DNA of 64,000 nt from Neobacillus sp. WH10 (GCF_030123405.1 NZ_CP126110.1:3286001-3350000), one strand, 5' to 3'; positions 1 through 9,010 are shown, counted from the stretch's first letter. Made by a program: numbers and translations. Notes: generated by a model from the letters alone, not told the origin.

Positions 1-1372
1 TTCCTTTTTCACTAAATACTTCTATCTCCCCATTATGAAGTACAACTAATTGCTTGACAATCGAGAGGCCCAGCCCAAATTGCCCGTATGGATTGCTGGT
101 TCTAGAAAGATCGGCTTTATAAAAACGACGCCAGATTTTTTCGATCTCTTTAGCATCGATACCAATTCCCGTGTCCTCTACCTCGATAATTATCGAATTC
201 TGCTCCGTTCGTCCACGCAGCCAAATAGTTCCGTCTGTAGTAAACTGGATACTATTCTTCGTAATATTAATTAAAATTTGGACAAGACGGTCATAATCGG
301 CGTTTACCACTATCTCTGGTGCGACCTCTACTACAATCTGATTATTCTTCTCATCTGCTTGAATGCTTAACTGCTCCTGAATTATTTCGAGCACTTCTAA
401 AAGTTGAATCTCTTCCTTAAATAGCTTAATTTGATTGGAGCGGATTTTTTCATAATCAAGATTCTCATTGACAAGACGAATCAGCCGTTTGGCTTCTTGG
501 CTTACTAGGTTGATTCCCCGCTCTTTGTCTTCTTCAGGAATCATATCATTTTTCAATCCTTCAATGACTCCGCTAATGGTCGTTAACGGTGTCCGCATTT
601 CATGGGAAACATCGGCCATAAACTGGCGCCTTCTATTTTCAAGACTCTCAATTTCCAGCATAGAGGCATTGATTTTATCAACCATATGGTTAAAATCATT
701 CGCTAATTCCCCAATTTCATCAAAATTAGCGGAATTTACTTTTACATTATAATTTCCCTCAGAAACCTTTGATGTTGCATCGCGAAGCCGTTTAATCCGA
801 TGAAGATGAATTCTCGATAAAAACCAGCTTTGTAAAAAAGCAACACCGACAGCAATCAGGATGGTATAGAGCAAAAATTTATTTATTTGTTCTATCATTT
901 TACTCGAGCCGCTAATCGGTGAAGTTAAGAGTATCCCGCCAAAAAACTTGCCATTTTCTATGAAGGGCAAAACAACAAATTGAACACCTTGCTCAAAACT
1001 TTTATAATCACTTTGGACAATAACTGTTTTTCCCTGTTTAAGTTTATTCCACCAATCCTTATCAGGTAGATTTTTAATTACAGGTCCATGTTTATTAACC
1101 AAATACAAGTTTCCACCTTGATCGAACATACTAAAGCTCATATCTCTAGCAGCCAAGACATTGTTGTATTGACTAATAATCTCATCTGATGCAATTGGCA
1201 CCTCTTTCAAATCTGTTAAAATCGCCCTACCAAATGAAATCAGTTCCTCAGATTTATTTTCATAAATCAAATTTTCTAAATAATGAGTAAACAAGAGACT
1301 TAACAATAAAAATGCAACAATAATAACGCTAATGTGACTAAAAAACTGTTGGTAAATATACTTAAACTTCAT
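1..1372 (-). CDS. Sensor histidine kinase, 3' end cut by window edge
   Basis: Membrane sensor kinase, presumably the partner of the regulator just upstream in the same transcript. Reading from the ATG at 1372, about 457 residues are visible before the sequence ends. There is an N-terminal hydrophobic segment near residues 10-33, an extracytoplasmic region of about 130 residues, a second membrane segment, a HAMP-like linker, a HisKA helix with the H-box VSHEMRTPLT, and an ATPase domain with DTGIGI and GLGLSIVK. Only a short C-terminal tail should be missing. The start overlaps the last 11 bases of the regulator gene, so the two are probably translationally coupled. The signal sensed cannot be told from the sequence. 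Confidence 0.93.
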   Translation of the reverse strand, partial: MKFKYIYQQFFSHISVIIVAFLLLSLLFTHYLENLIYENKSEELISFGRAILTDLKEVPIASDEIISQYNNVLAARDMSFSMFDQGGNLYLVNKHGPVIKNLPDKDWWNKLKQGKTVIVQSDYKSFEQGVQFVVLPFIENGKFFGGILLTSPISGSSKMIEQINKFLLYTILIAVGVAFLQSWFLSRIHLHRIKRLRDATSKVSEGNYNVKVNSANFDEIGELANDFNHMVDKINASMLEIESLENRRRQFMADVSHEMRTPLTTISGVIEGLKNDMIPEEDKERGINLVSQEAKRLIRLVNENLDYEKIRSNQIKLFKEEIQLLEVLEIIQEQLSIQADEKNNQIVVEVAPEIVVNADYDRLVQILINITKNSIQFTTDGTIWLRGRTEQNSIIIEVEDTGIGIDAKEIEKIWRRFYKADLSRTSNPYGQFGLGLSIVKQLVVLHNGEIEVFSEKG

Positions 1373-2066
1373 CGGCTTTGAATGAGTCATCGAACTTATA
1401 ACCTACCCCCCAAACAGTATGGAAGAATGGCTGTGAGGTGGTTTCAACCTTTTTCCGCAGCCTCTTAATGTGAACATCAACCGTTCGTTCATCACCGTAA
1501 AACTGATAACCCCAAACCCTTTCAAGTAATTGCTCTCTAGAGAACACTTGGCGGGGATGCTCTACCAAATAATAGAGTAAATCGAATTCCTTTGGTGTTA
1601 AATTTGTAACCTGTGTTTCATCAACAAATACTTCTCTTGTGATTTTATTAACCTTAAAATGGCTTGTTTTTAGAAAATTGTCTTCCTCTTTTGGTACTTG
1701 TGCCTGGATTCTTCGTGTTACAGCTTTTATTCTGGCCATTAGTGTTAGTGGACTGAATGGCTTGGTGACATAATCATCCGCCCCCATTTCAAGTCCAAGA
1801 ACTTGATCAGATTCACTATCCTTAGCAGTTAACATAATAATTGGAACGGTAAACTTTTCTTCTCTAATTTTTCGGCAAATAGAGACGCCATCCATTCCAG
1901 GAAGCATCCAGTCAACAATTAGTGCATCCCATGTTCCGGTTTTGAAGCGATTATATCCTTCTAAACCATCATTAACAAATACTCCATCGATTCCCTCTTT
2001 CGCAAAAAACATTTCTATCATTGAACAAACGCCTTTATTATCTTCAATCACTAATATTTTCATCAT
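1362..2066 (-). CDS. OmpR/PhoB-family response regulator
   Basis: DNA-binding response regulator of 234 residues, the usual family length. The receiver domain occupies about residues 1-120, with the acidic pair E8/D9, phosphoacceptor D52 in LIVDWMLPGMDG, and the conserved lysine in YVTKPFSP. The C-terminal winged helix shows the family signatures LTPKEFDLLYYL and RTVDVHIKRLRKK. It is the first gene of a two-gene unit with the sensor kinase, which starts inside its last codons. The arrangement is typical of Bacillus two-component operons. The target genes are not evident. Confidence 0.95.
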   Translation of the reverse strand: MMKILVIEDNKGVCSMIEMFFAKEGIDGVFVNDGLEGYNRFKTGTWDALIVDWMLPGMDGVSICRKIREEKFTVPIIMLTAKDSESDQVLGLEMGADDYVTKPFSPLTLMARIKAVTRRIQAQVPKEEDNFLKTSHFKVNKITREVFVDETQVTNLTPKEFDLLYYLVEHPRQVFSREQLLERVWGYQFYGDERTVDVHIKRLRKKVETTSQPFFHTVWGVGYKFDDSFKADEV

Positions 2067-2329
2067 TTGTCATCTCCTAGTGCAAGAAACTATTCTTTTC
2101 TATAGTTTATACGAATTTTTTCTTATATCAAACCCTCTGCTTCCATTCTTCCCTACTAATTAATACTTTGTTCATAGTTTATTAATAATTAAAAAAGCGG
2201 ATACACTCGATAATCGGCATCTTGACTGAAGCACTTCAAGGTGTTGACGTATCGTAGGGGAGAGAACGAAGTTCACTGGGCGCAGAAATTAGACAATTCT
2301 CAAAATCAAAAATTTACATTATTAAGACA

Positions 2330-2357
2330 AAAGGCCTTGAACAACTTCAAGACCTTT
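2330..2357 (-). terminator. Imperfect hairpin downstream of the comB-like gene
   Basis: Twelve-base arms with one mismatch around a CAAC loop, with a short T-rich run on the minus-strand side. It lies about 80 bases after the stop at 2438 and plausibly ends the three-gene operon. The rest of 2067-2437 holds no recognisable gene; about 2200-2300 is less AT-rich but unassigned. Confidence 0.5.
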
Positions 2358-2437
2358 ACCTAAAAATTATTATTTCTAAAATCTGCTTCCTTTGGATGTT
2401 TAAATAAATTTAGCGAGTATTCGTGAAGAAAATCGGA

Positions 2438-3184
2438 TTAAACTGAGGGAGTTGAACAGGATGATTCTATGACGACTTTTCCATCCCTTAATATAGGGAC
2501 AATCGGGGTGATTCCTTTGGATGCAGCCACCTTCAAGTCGGCATGCTGGTTATGTTTATCTAAAAGCCTTCCAACATATGAATCAATCAGAATTTCGTAG
2601 GAATCATATTGACCGCGATAAAAATACAAGGCAGCTTTAGCAGCGTCAGTTAATTCGCATTCACCATTTTTCAACATGCAATCGATTAAATGTCCCGCAC
2701 CAAAAAAATCTTCTAAACTTGTTTCTCCGGAATTACCAGAGCAAATAACCAAGATGGTCTGGTCTTCAGGGATGTTCCCTAGGGCATTGGCAACAGCCGG
2801 ATTATTAAGCAGTGATGCGATATAGACCTTCTTCGCAGGAGACGATTTCCTCAGGGCAACCGTCCCATTTGTTGTCGATAAAATTAACGTTTTCCCGATG
2901 ATGAACTCACTTATCAACGTTGGACTAGGATAGACAAAACCGTCAATTGGTTTTGCATCAAGCTCACCGGCAAGAACACATTCACCCGGTTGATACCTTT
3001 TTGCTAGTTCCATAGCTTCATTGCTATGTAAAACTGGAATGACTTCCTTTGCACCATCCTTTAATGCCGAAACGATTGTTGTTGTCGCCAGAAGAACATC
3101 TAAGACAACTGCATATTTTTTTCCATCTGCCATTTTCTCCTCTTGGATCTCTTCTTTCTTCATGAGAAGGTGAATCTTCGTCAT
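2438..3184 (-). CDS. 2-phosphosulfolactate phosphatase family protein (ComB-like)
   Basis: A 248-residue protein matching the ComB phosphatase family, which removes phosphate from 2-phosphosulfolactate in methanogens. In bacilli the family is linked to sulfolactate in spores. Family signatures are visible in order: VVLDVLLATTTIVSAL near residues 26-41, CVLAGELDAKPIDGF near 90-105, and LSTTNGT near 122. The start has a GAGGAG ribosome binding site about ten bases upstream. It follows the APH-type gene by 17 bases, so it is last in the TetR-controlled set. The substrate in this organism is not established: the neighbours look like acyl or CoA metabolism rather than sulfonate metabolism. Confidence 0.72.
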   Translation of the reverse strand: MTKIHLLMKKEEIQEEKMADGKKYAVVLDVLLATTTIVSALKDGAKEVIPVLHSNEAMELAKRYQPGECVLAGELDAKPIDGFVYPSPTLISEFIIGKTLILSTTNGTVALRKSSPAKKVYIASLLNNPAVANALGNIPEDQTILVICSGNSGETSLEDFFGAGHLIDCMLKNGECELTDAAKAALYFYRGQYDSYEILIDSYVGRLLDKHNQHADLKVAASKGITPIVPILRDGKVVIESSCSTPSV

Positions 3185-3201
3185 TCCAATCGAGCTCCTC
3201 T

Positions 3202-4278
3202 TTACAGCTTTTCTTCAGCAATATTAGCTGCGTGCAGAATTAGATTTTTTACAAAGTGATTAAAGTTAGCAAACCGATGGTCATTGGTTTGCCCTTTTTT
3301 ATAGCGAAAATAAATTTGCTGGCCAATGACAGCGAGCTTAAAATAAGCAAATGTTAAGTAGAAGTTGAAATTAGTAATATCCCGGCCGCTTTTTTTCGCA
3401 TAAAGATTGATAAATTCATTTCTTGTGAAAAATCCTTCATATTCTGCGGTAACTGGAGCCTTCCCAAGGCCGTTAATTAAAAGCTCAGGATCATCGCTCT
3501 GATTCCAATAACTCATTGCGACACCGAGGTCTGCAAGCGGATCTCCGACGGTGGTCATCTCCCAATCAAATAATCCCACCATTTCTGTGAACTGCTTATT
3601 AAACATTGTGTTGTTTAATTTATAATCATAATGAATAATCGTCGACTCATGTTTTTTGGGTGTATGATCGATGAGCCATTTTTTCAAGGAATCAACAACA
3701 GCAATTTCATCGGTTTTCGCCCGTTCATACCGGCTGATCCAGCCATGGACCTGCCTTTCCATAAATCCCTCTGGCTTGCTAATTTCTACTAGTCCAGTCT
3801 GTTTATAGTCAATGGCATGTAATTCCACAAGTTTTTCGACCATCACTTTCGAGAGGTGCTGACAGAGTTCCTTCCTAACGTCGGCCCCTTCAGGGAAAGA
3901 TGTATCAATAACTGTGCCATTTTTTCTTTCCATAAGAAAAAATGGACTGCCAACGATTGTCTGATTTTTCGAAAAAAGGAATGGCTTCGGGGCGACTGAA
4001 AAGATAGGATTTAGCTCAGTAAGAATCTTGAATTCCCTCTCCATGTCATGGGCCTTCGGTGCCACTGGCCCGAGTGGAGGACGTCTTAACACAGCCTCCC
4101 AATCCCCCATCTTTAATTGATAGGTTAAATTAGAATGGCCGGCGGAAAATTGTAAGATTTCAAGCTTATTCTCCGGCAAAGATTCTAAATTTTCTCGTAG
4201 AAACTTTTCCAAAACAATTAGATTCAATTCTTCACCCTTCCGAACTGAGATCGTATCTTTATTCATTTGACGGCACAT
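3202..4278 (-). CDS. Phosphotransferase family protein (APH / ACAD10-11 kinase-like)
   Basis: A 358-residue aminoglycoside-phosphotransferase-fold kinase. The catalytic Brenner loop is HYDYKLNNTMF (H216, D218, N223) and the metal-binding motif is DWE at 238-240 followed by TVGDPLADLG. This subgroup resembles the kinase domain of ACAD10/11, which acts with acyl-CoA metabolism on hydroxyacyl substrates, rather than drug-resistance enzymes. The start is well placed behind GAGAGGAGG. It lies between the thioesterase and the ComB-like gene in one apparent operon. A link to fatty-acid or hydroxyacyl-CoA use is inference from family and context. Confidence 0.85.
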   Translation of the reverse strand: MCRQMNKDTISVRKGEELNLIVLEKFLRENLESLPENKLEILQFSAGHSNLTYQLKMGDWEAVLRRPPLGPVAPKAHDMEREFKILTELNPIFSVAPKPFLFSKNQTIVGSPFFLMERKNGTVIDTSFPEGADVRKELCQHLSKVMVEKLVELHAIDYKQTGLVEISKPEGFMERQVHGWISRYERAKTDEIAVVDSLKKWLIDHTPKKHESTIIHYDYKLNNTMFNKQFTEMVGLFDWEMTTVGDPLADLGVAMSYWNQSDDPELLINGLGKAPVTAEYEGFFTRNEFINLYAKKSGRDITNFNFYLTFAYFKLAVIGQQIYFRYKKGQTNDHRFANFNHFVKNLILHAANIAEEKL

Positions 4279-4324
4279 GTTTTTCCTCCTCTCAATTTTG
4301 GAAGTTCTTACTTCTTAAAACATG

Positions 4325-4726
4325 TTAAGAATGAACTAAATGGTTTCTTAATTCTTCTTTTACCATTTCAGGTATTGATTCACTTTTTTGTTTTTCAAAA
4401 TCAAAAAAAACCATAATCGCATTCCCCCGTGCGATTAGCTCATTCGTCTGGACAGCGATTAGATCGTGCTCTAACTGAAAGCTTTTGGTTCCAATTTTTG
4501 TAACATAAGTTTTAATGGATAATTCCTGACCGAAATACCCTTGACTAATAAAATCACATTTCGTGGAAGCCAGGATAAAATTCCAATTTTGGATATCCAT
4601 TTTAAATCCTAACCACTCCATAAAACGAATACGTGCCTCCTCAAGGTAAATAAAATAACTTGTGTTGTTAATATGTCCGAGTGCATCTGTTTCACTGAAA
4701 CGCACTGTAACATGTATCTCATGCAT
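4325..4726 (-). CDS. Acyl-CoA thioesterase, 4-hydroxybenzoyl-CoA thioesterase type
   Basis: A 133-residue hotdog-fold thioesterase. The N-terminal signature VRFSETDALGHINNTSYF contains the catalytic Asp and the His/Asn pair of the 4HBT/YbgC group. Length and layout (one domain, no signal peptide) are normal, so it should act in the cytoplasm on acyl-CoA or acyl-ACP. It is the first gene downstream of a palindromic operator at 4769-4786 and is followed by the kinase and ComB-like genes. Substrate chain length cannot be read from the sequence. Confidence 0.87.
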   Translation of the reverse strand: MHEIHVTVRFSETDALGHINNTSYFIYLEEARIRFMEWLGFKMDIQNWNFILASTKCDFISQGYFGQELSIKTYVTKIGTKSFQLEHDLIAVQTNELIARGNAIMVFFDFEKQKSESIPEMVKEELRNHLVHS

Positions 4727-4768
4727 ATCCCTTTCGCCTCGCTTATCAAGATTAAGTCTTTCATTTTA

Positions 4769-4786
4769 ATACTAACCGGTTGGTAT
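4769..4786. promoter_or_regulatory. TetR-type operator upstream of thioesterase operon
   Basis: ATACTAACCGGTTGGTAT, an 18-bp palindrome with one mismatch between arms. It matches the palindrome at 5474-5491 upstream of the adjacent TetR gene in 17 of 18 positions. The position just upstream of the thioesterase start suggests that the TetR protein represses this operon. Confidence 0.75.
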
Positions 4787-4802
4787 TTTTCTTGTAAATA
4801 AA

Positions 4803-4837
4803 AGAGAGGTTGATTATCTACAAAAATAACCCTCTCT
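4803..4837 (-). terminator. Intrinsic terminator of the TetR gene
   Basis: Stem built on AGAGAGG and CCTCTCT with further partial pairing inward, followed on the minus strand by TTTTATTT. It separates the TetR gene from the operon it probably controls. Confidence 0.8.
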
Positions 4838-4848
4838 CAATTTTTACG

Positions 4849-5415
4849 TCAATTTTCTTGAATCCCCTTTAAAATCATTTCGACAAAAATCTCTGCTACT
4901 TCACGATCAGTACAGATTCCGTCTGGATTAAACCATTGGTAACTCCAATTTGTTATTCCTAAAATTCCAAAAGTGATAATTGAGGCATTTAATTCAGAAC
5001 GAAATTCACCATTTTCCATTCCTCCCTTGATCAATTCCTCTATGTTTAATCGAAACTGGTCACGCTTTGAATTAATGAGGACTGACCGTTCCTCATTTAA
5101 ATTCTTCAATTCCCTAAAAAATATTTTAGCTGCAGGACCACGGGTTTTTATATCCGAAAGGAGCACAAAAACAATTTCAAATAGTTTTTCTTTACAGGTT
5201 TTTAATGCATCTTTAAAAATTCGCTCTTGAAGAACAAGTAATTCATCGATGTAGCCTAAATGAATATCCATTAATAATTCTTCTTTACTTGAAAAGTAAT
5301 AATAAAATGTACCTTTGGTTACTCCGAGAGAGTCAACAATATCTTGAATAGATGTTTCGCTAAATCCTTTTTTTTCAAATAAGCGGATGCTATGTTCCGT
5401 TATCCTTTCCTTCAT
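4849..5415 (-). CDS. TetR/AcrR-family transcriptional regulator
   Basis: A 188-residue repressor with an N-terminal TetR helix-turn-helix (about residues 1-47, containing TSIQDIVDSLGVTKGTFYYYF) and an all-helical ligand domain. The start is behind GTGAGGACAG. A perfect 18-bp palindrome lies about 60 bases upstream of its start and a near-identical one lies between it and the thioesterase operon, so autorepression plus control of the downstream set is the simplest model. The ligand is likely a CoA thioester or fatty acyl compound given the targets, but that is inference. Confidence 0.9.
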   Translation of the reverse strand: MKERITEHSIRLFEKKGFSETSIQDIVDSLGVTKGTFYYYFSSKEELLMDIHLGYIDELLVLQERIFKDALKTCKEKLFEIVFVLLSDIKTRGPAAKIFFRELKNLNEERSVLINSKRDQFRLNIEELIKGGMENGEFRSELNASIITFGILGITNWSYQWFNPDGICTDREVAEIFVEMILKGIQEN

Positions 5416-5473
5416 GTTCTGTCCTCACATTCTGTTAAAGGTCTGTAAAAAAAATATCACACCAACTCTTTAT

Positions 5474-5491
5474 ATACTAACCGGTTAGTAT
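5474..5491. promoter_or_regulatory. TetR-type operator at the regulator's own promoter
   Basis: ATACTAACCGGTTAGTAT is a perfect 18-bp palindrome. It lies upstream of the TetR gene start at 5415 and has a near copy at 4769-4786. Confidence 0.78.
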
Positions 5492-5618
5492 GTTACATAC
5501 AATTATACTTGCAAGACTTAAATATTCATATCCCTTTCTTAAAAATTTAAATAAATCTTTTTAGCTGGTATATTTTTTTCTTCACAACTATAGTTCCAGA
5601 TATATTGAGGATTTTGAA

Positions 5619-5660
5619 AAAAGTAGGTCAAGAAAATATTAAATCTTCTCGACCTACTTT
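5619..5660 (-). terminator. Intrinsic terminator
   Basis: Fifteen-base arms (AAAGTAGGTC plus AGAA, one mismatch) around an 11-base loop, just after the stop of the small gene at 5662. The minus-strand run after the stem is only mildly T-rich. Confidence 0.75.
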
Positions 5661-5661
5661 G

Positions 5662-5865
5662 TTAATATCTCCTATTTGCTTTTTTTTGCTTGTTCATCAC
5701 TTCATACGATTTCTCGATTATATCTGTGAGAACGTCGCCCTTATAAATTCTGCCAAGCTTTAATCCTTGTTGATAATACTCGACAATTTCATCAAGCTTC
5801 ATAGAGGTTTCTTTTGTGATCCTCACATTTAATTGAATTCTGTCATTTTGATTCAATTCGGACAC
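5662..5865 (-). CDS. Small ribbon-helix-helix-like protein
   Basis: A 67-residue protein reading RIQLNVRITKETSMKLDEIV near the N-terminus. That is a beta-strand followed by a helix of the kind found in Arc/MetJ-type DNA-binding proteins. The C-terminus is basic (KQKKANRRY). Start choice is uncertain: GTG at 5865 directly abuts the AGAGGA ribosome binding site, and TTG at 5856 gives better spacing. It stands alone with its own terminator. A role as a small DNA-binding regulator is inference from the fold pattern only. Confidence 0.7.
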   Translation of the reverse strand: MSELNQNDRIQLNVRITKETSMKLDEIVEYYQQGLKLGRIYKGDVLTDIIEKSYEVMNKQKKANRRY

Positions 5866-6011
5866 TTCCTCTTCTTGTATAGCACTCTGCTAGCAATTGT
5901 CTATTTTTTTGTTATCAATTACTACTATACTATAATTCCCCATTTTTTTCATCAAAAAAATAAGCCATCATCTTAATGAGGGCAAATTTTGTGAAAATCT
6001 ATAGTTGACAA

Positions 6012-6989
6012 TTAAAGAATTACTTTCTGTTCCGAAGAATTGTTAACATAGTGACTACGAAGCCAAGTCTCTAGCTGCAGTACTAATTCCGGATGAACGG
6101 TCAGACTTCCTTCAGCCGCAATATCTTTTTTCACCGTAAACATAGTTGAGGTTTGTGTCACCATTTTACATGAGTGTCCCATATTTTCGATAACACAAAA
6201 GTGGGCTTCCCCTTTTACATACTTTGGCAAATCTTTAAGTACCTCAGGATTCGCCTGAATATCGCGTGCCCCAGTAATCGCAAGGACAGGACAGGTTACT
6301 TTTGCTAAATCTTCTCTAACATTATAGCTAAAATGTTCGCGCATCCACTTTGCATTTGTTTTGACAAAATTAACCTTCATGACATCGCTGGTTGAGTTTT
6401 GCACCTTATCAATAAACTTTTGTGCTTGTTTTTCCACTTTTTTGTGTGTTCCTAATAAGCGTAGTAAAAAGCCTTGAAATCCCTTAGCATTCAAAATGTC
6501 TTGTGTTGCAATATCCCTCTGTCGCTTTAAGGCTTCACTCAATCTTTCCACCGCACCAGAAAGTAAAATTAGCCCTCCAAGATCTTCTCTTGCTGCAACA
6601 GCCGTACCAATGCTACAGCCTTCACTATGCCCCAATACTATCACTTTATCAGTATCCACTTCGGGAAGACTTTTTAAATAATGGACAGCCGCTTGGGCAT
6701 CATCGACTAAATCCCATAGCCCAGTTGTTAAATAATTCCCTTCACTTTCAGCTACTCCCCGTTTATCATATCTTAGATTAATAAAGCCAATTGATGTTAG
6801 AAATTCCGCTATTTGACGGTAAAGCTTTAAATCGAGTTTTTCATTAACTTTTCCGTTGCGGTCTATTTTTCCTGACCCTGGAATGATTAGTATGGCTGGA
6901 CCCTTTTCAGTCCGAAATTCTGGTATACTTAAAGTTCCCTTTAGAACTGCTTTGCTCCGAATTATTACTTCTTTCTCCAGCGATTTCAT
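6012..6989 (-). CDS. Alpha/beta hydrolase family protein
   Basis: A 325-residue serine hydrolase. The oxyanion-loop region PGSGKIDRNG is near residues 37-46, the nucleophile elbow GHSEG has Ser122, a TGARDIQ segment carries the candidate acid, and NMGHSCKM carries the likely catalytic His. It resembles the dienelactone-hydrolase/S9-like group. The start lies behind AGGGGGAAT. It follows the HTH regulator gene by 12 bases and is probably cotranscribed with and controlled by it. No signal peptide is present, so it should act in the cytoplasm. The substrate is unknown. Confidence 0.88.
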   Translation of the reverse strand: MKSLEKEVIIRSKAVLKGTLSIPEFRTEKGPAILIIPGSGKIDRNGKVNEKLDLKLYRQIAEFLTSIGFINLRYDKRGVAESEGNYLTTGLWDLVDDAQAAVHYLKSLPEVDTDKVIVLGHSEGCSIGTAVAAREDLGGLILLSGAVERLSEALKRQRDIATQDILNAKGFQGFLLRLLGTHKKVEKQAQKFIDKVQNSTSDVMKVNFVKTNAKWMREHFSYNVREDLAKVTCPVLAITGARDIQANPEVLKDLPKYVKGEAHFCVIENMGHSCKMVTQTSTMFTVKKDIAAEGSLTVHPELVLQLETWLRSHYVNNSSEQKVIL

Positions 6990-7001
6990 GTATAATTCCC
7001 C

Positions 7002-7547
7002 CTATTGATCTTTCGCTTGATTTGGAATAATAATAGTGGCTAGTGTCCTTCTTCTCCTCCCCTTTTGGGGCTTATTGAGTGTAACCTTTGTGTAGACAGC
7101 TGCCATTTCCTTGATAAACTCAGCAAACTCTTCGTCATTTAAGTACAAGGTGGTTTGCCGAAAAGATACACCGTCACCCGCTAAATCAATTTTCTCTTGA
7201 TTTAAATACCTTTCGTATTCACCCATCAAATTCGCCATGAATTTAATAAATAACCCCAAATGTTCATCCTTTGACAGTTTATTTAATTCCTCCGGACCGA
7301 TAACAGCCTTGTTTGGATCATGAATGGAATACACCTTTTCTACTGTTCCTCGATTCGGTATTTCATTAACAATATGAATAACCTCTGCTTCAACAAGTTT
7401 TTTGATGTGTCTGTACAAAGAAGCCTGAGGAATATCCGGAAGTATCTCTTTTAATTGGTAGGCTGTAATTTGTTGGTTAATTAAGGCCTGAATAATCCTC
7501 ATCCGAACAGGATGCAGGATAACGTCAATTGTATTTTCTAAAGTCAT
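7002..7547 (-). CDS. ArsR-like winged-helix transcriptional regulator
   Basis: A 181-residue regulator. The N-terminal winged helix contains HPVRMRIIQALINQQITAYQL and a recognition helix ASLYRHIKKLVEAEVI, typical of the ArsR/YdfL-like HTH group. The C-terminal half is helical and ends in a basic KGRRRR segment. It sits directly upstream of the alpha/beta hydrolase gene in one transcript. The AT-rich region 7560-7610 separates it from the divergent VanW gene and probably holds both promoters. Confidence 0.85.
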   Translation of the reverse strand: MTLENTIDVILHPVRMRIIQALINQQITAYQLKEILPDIPQASLYRHIKKLVEAEVIHIVNEIPNRGTVEKVYSIHDPNKAVIGPEELNKLSKDEHLGLFIKFMANLMGEYERYLNQEKIDLAGDGVSFRQTTLYLNDEEFAEFIKEMAAVYTKVTLNKPQKGRRRRTLATIIIPNQAKDQ

Positions 7548-7716
7548 AATAAATTTTGCTCCTGATTTTATTATTATTATTAATAATGATAATATATTAT
7601 GATTTCCAATAATTGTAAAGTATCAATTGGAAGATTTTGAAAATATTTCTTTAATCAGGAAGGCACATGAAATGGTAAATTGCTACAAATATTAATAGAA
7701 GGAGGGGGACGAAGAT

Positions 7717-8598
7717 ATGATTTTACCTTGGATTTTTGGAGTAGTACTAGCGGCTCAGCAAATAAATTCTCCAGATAGTTTAATCATTACAAAAGATGGC
7801 CAGGACGTGACTTACATCAATCGAATGGATTTTTCCTTTCCATATAACGAGTTACCGATTATAGATTCGAAAAAATACCATCTATATTTAGACAAAATTG
7901 ACAAACAGTACTCATTGGAGCCAGAAAATGCCAGCATAGACCAGTCTGGAAATATACAATCTGAGCGGGTTGGTTATCGAATCCATCGCCATGCCTTTAC
8001 GGAACAATTCTATGCATATTTTTTTTCAGAAAGACAGGGAAAATTAGAAATTCCTATGCTTCCCGTTTACCCAAAAGTCGATAGTGAATTACTTGAGGAT
8101 ATTCACAGCATCAGAATAGGACGCTATGTTACCTCATTTAATTCACATAATAAAAAACGCTCGACCAATATTCAATTAGCAACAAAGGCTATTAACAATT
8201 ATGTGATCTTTCCGGGAGAAACATTTTCTTTTAACAAAATTGTTGGAAAACGAACGGCTGCGAAAGGGTATTTACGTGCTCCTGTTATTGTAAGGGGGGA
8301 ATTTGCTGAGGACATTGGCGGAGGAATTTGTCAGGTATCTTCCACCCTTTTTAATGCTGTCGATAATGCCGGTTTAAAGATCATCCAACGGTTTTCTCAC
8401 AGCAGAAAGGTTCCCTATATCCCTCCTGGCCGGGACGCAACTGTAAGCTGGTATGGACCTGATTTTGAATTTAAGAATTTGTATAACCAACCTGTATTAA
8501 TCCGAGCAAGAACACTTGGAAATTTGTTAATCATTACTCTTTATTCTTCAGACACCATTGAATATATACCACGGAAGATTCCTCCTGCCCCGTATTGA
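7717..8598 (+). CDS. VanW family protein
   Basis: A 293-residue protein whose C-terminal half (about residues 140-280) is a VanW domain. It shows the conserved run FNKIVGKRTAAKGY, then EDIGGGICQVSSTLFNA and the SHSRKVPYIPPGRDATVSW segment. A short hydrophobic N-terminus (about residues 1-14) could be a signal or anchor, consistent with a cell-envelope role. VanW is found with glycopeptide-resistance genes and near peptidoglycan functions, but its biochemical role is not settled. The ribosome binding site AGGAGGGGG is very strong. It is monocistronic, with a terminator right after the stop. Confidence 0.9.
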   Translation: MILPWIFGVVLAAQQINSPDSLIITKDGQDVTYINRMDFSFPYNELPIIDSKKYHLYLDKIDKQYSLEPENASIDQSGNIQSERVGYRIHRHAFTEQFYAYFFSERQGKLEIPMLPVYPKVDSELLEDIHSIRIGRYVTSFNSHNKKRSTNIQLATKAINNYVIFPGETFSFNKIVGKRTAAKGYLRAPVIVRGEFAEDIGGGICQVSSTLFNAVDNAGLKIIQRFSHSRKVPYIPPGRDATVSWYGPDFEFKNLYNQPVLIRARTLGNLLIITLYSSDTIEYIPRKIPPAPY

Positions 8599-8626
8599 AA
8601 AAGTCCGCACGAATGCGGACTTTTTT
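8598..8626. terminator. Bidirectional terminator between convergent genes
   Basis: AAGTCCGCA and TGCGGACTT arms around a short loop, flanked by A and T runs. It serves the VanW gene on the plus strand and the small gene ending at 8625 on the minus strand. Confidence 0.9.
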
Positions 8627-8894
8627 ATTTGTTATTTTTCAATGCACTTGCCAATAGCTCCTCCGAAAACTCTGTTAAGGCAGCATTGTCCATCAAATTA
8701 AGGTTTGTCTTCGGTGAAAAGTTTTTAACAGCATTTTGAAATGGAAGTTCAAAATTTTTACGCTTCCCTCTTGTTACCCCAACAACTGCAGCACTTAACC
8801 CAAGCCCTAAGAGAGACGCCCACATTGCCCCTCTATTTCTTCGTCTTGGTGCAAACAATTTGAAAAACGGTTGTCTTCTTATGCTTCTCATCAT
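8625..8894 (-). CDS. Hypothetical small membrane-associated protein
   Basis: The start at 8894 (ATG ATG) is chosen because AAGGAGT lies four to seven bases upstream; the longer reading from 8942 has no such site. The product of about 89 residues has a very basic N-terminus (RSIRRQPFFKLFAPRRRNR), one hydrophobic stretch (about residues 23-38, WASLLGLGLSAAVVGV) and a helical acidic tail. This fits a single-pass membrane protein with a cytoplasmic basic head. I do not recognise a family. Confidence 0.65.
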   Translation of the reverse strand: MMRSIRRQPFFKLFAPRRRNRGAMWASLLGLGLSAAVVGVTRGKRKNFELPFQNAVKNFSPKTNLNLMDNAALTEFSEELLASALKNNK

Positions 8895-9010
8895 CAGCAC
8901 TCCTTTTGCATGGAATGGAAGGAAATTTATCTGCCCTTCCATTTGCTTAATTTGTGCATTTTCATAAAGAATATGTTTAGGAAACCCTGCAAGCTATGTT
9001 ATTTACTGGA

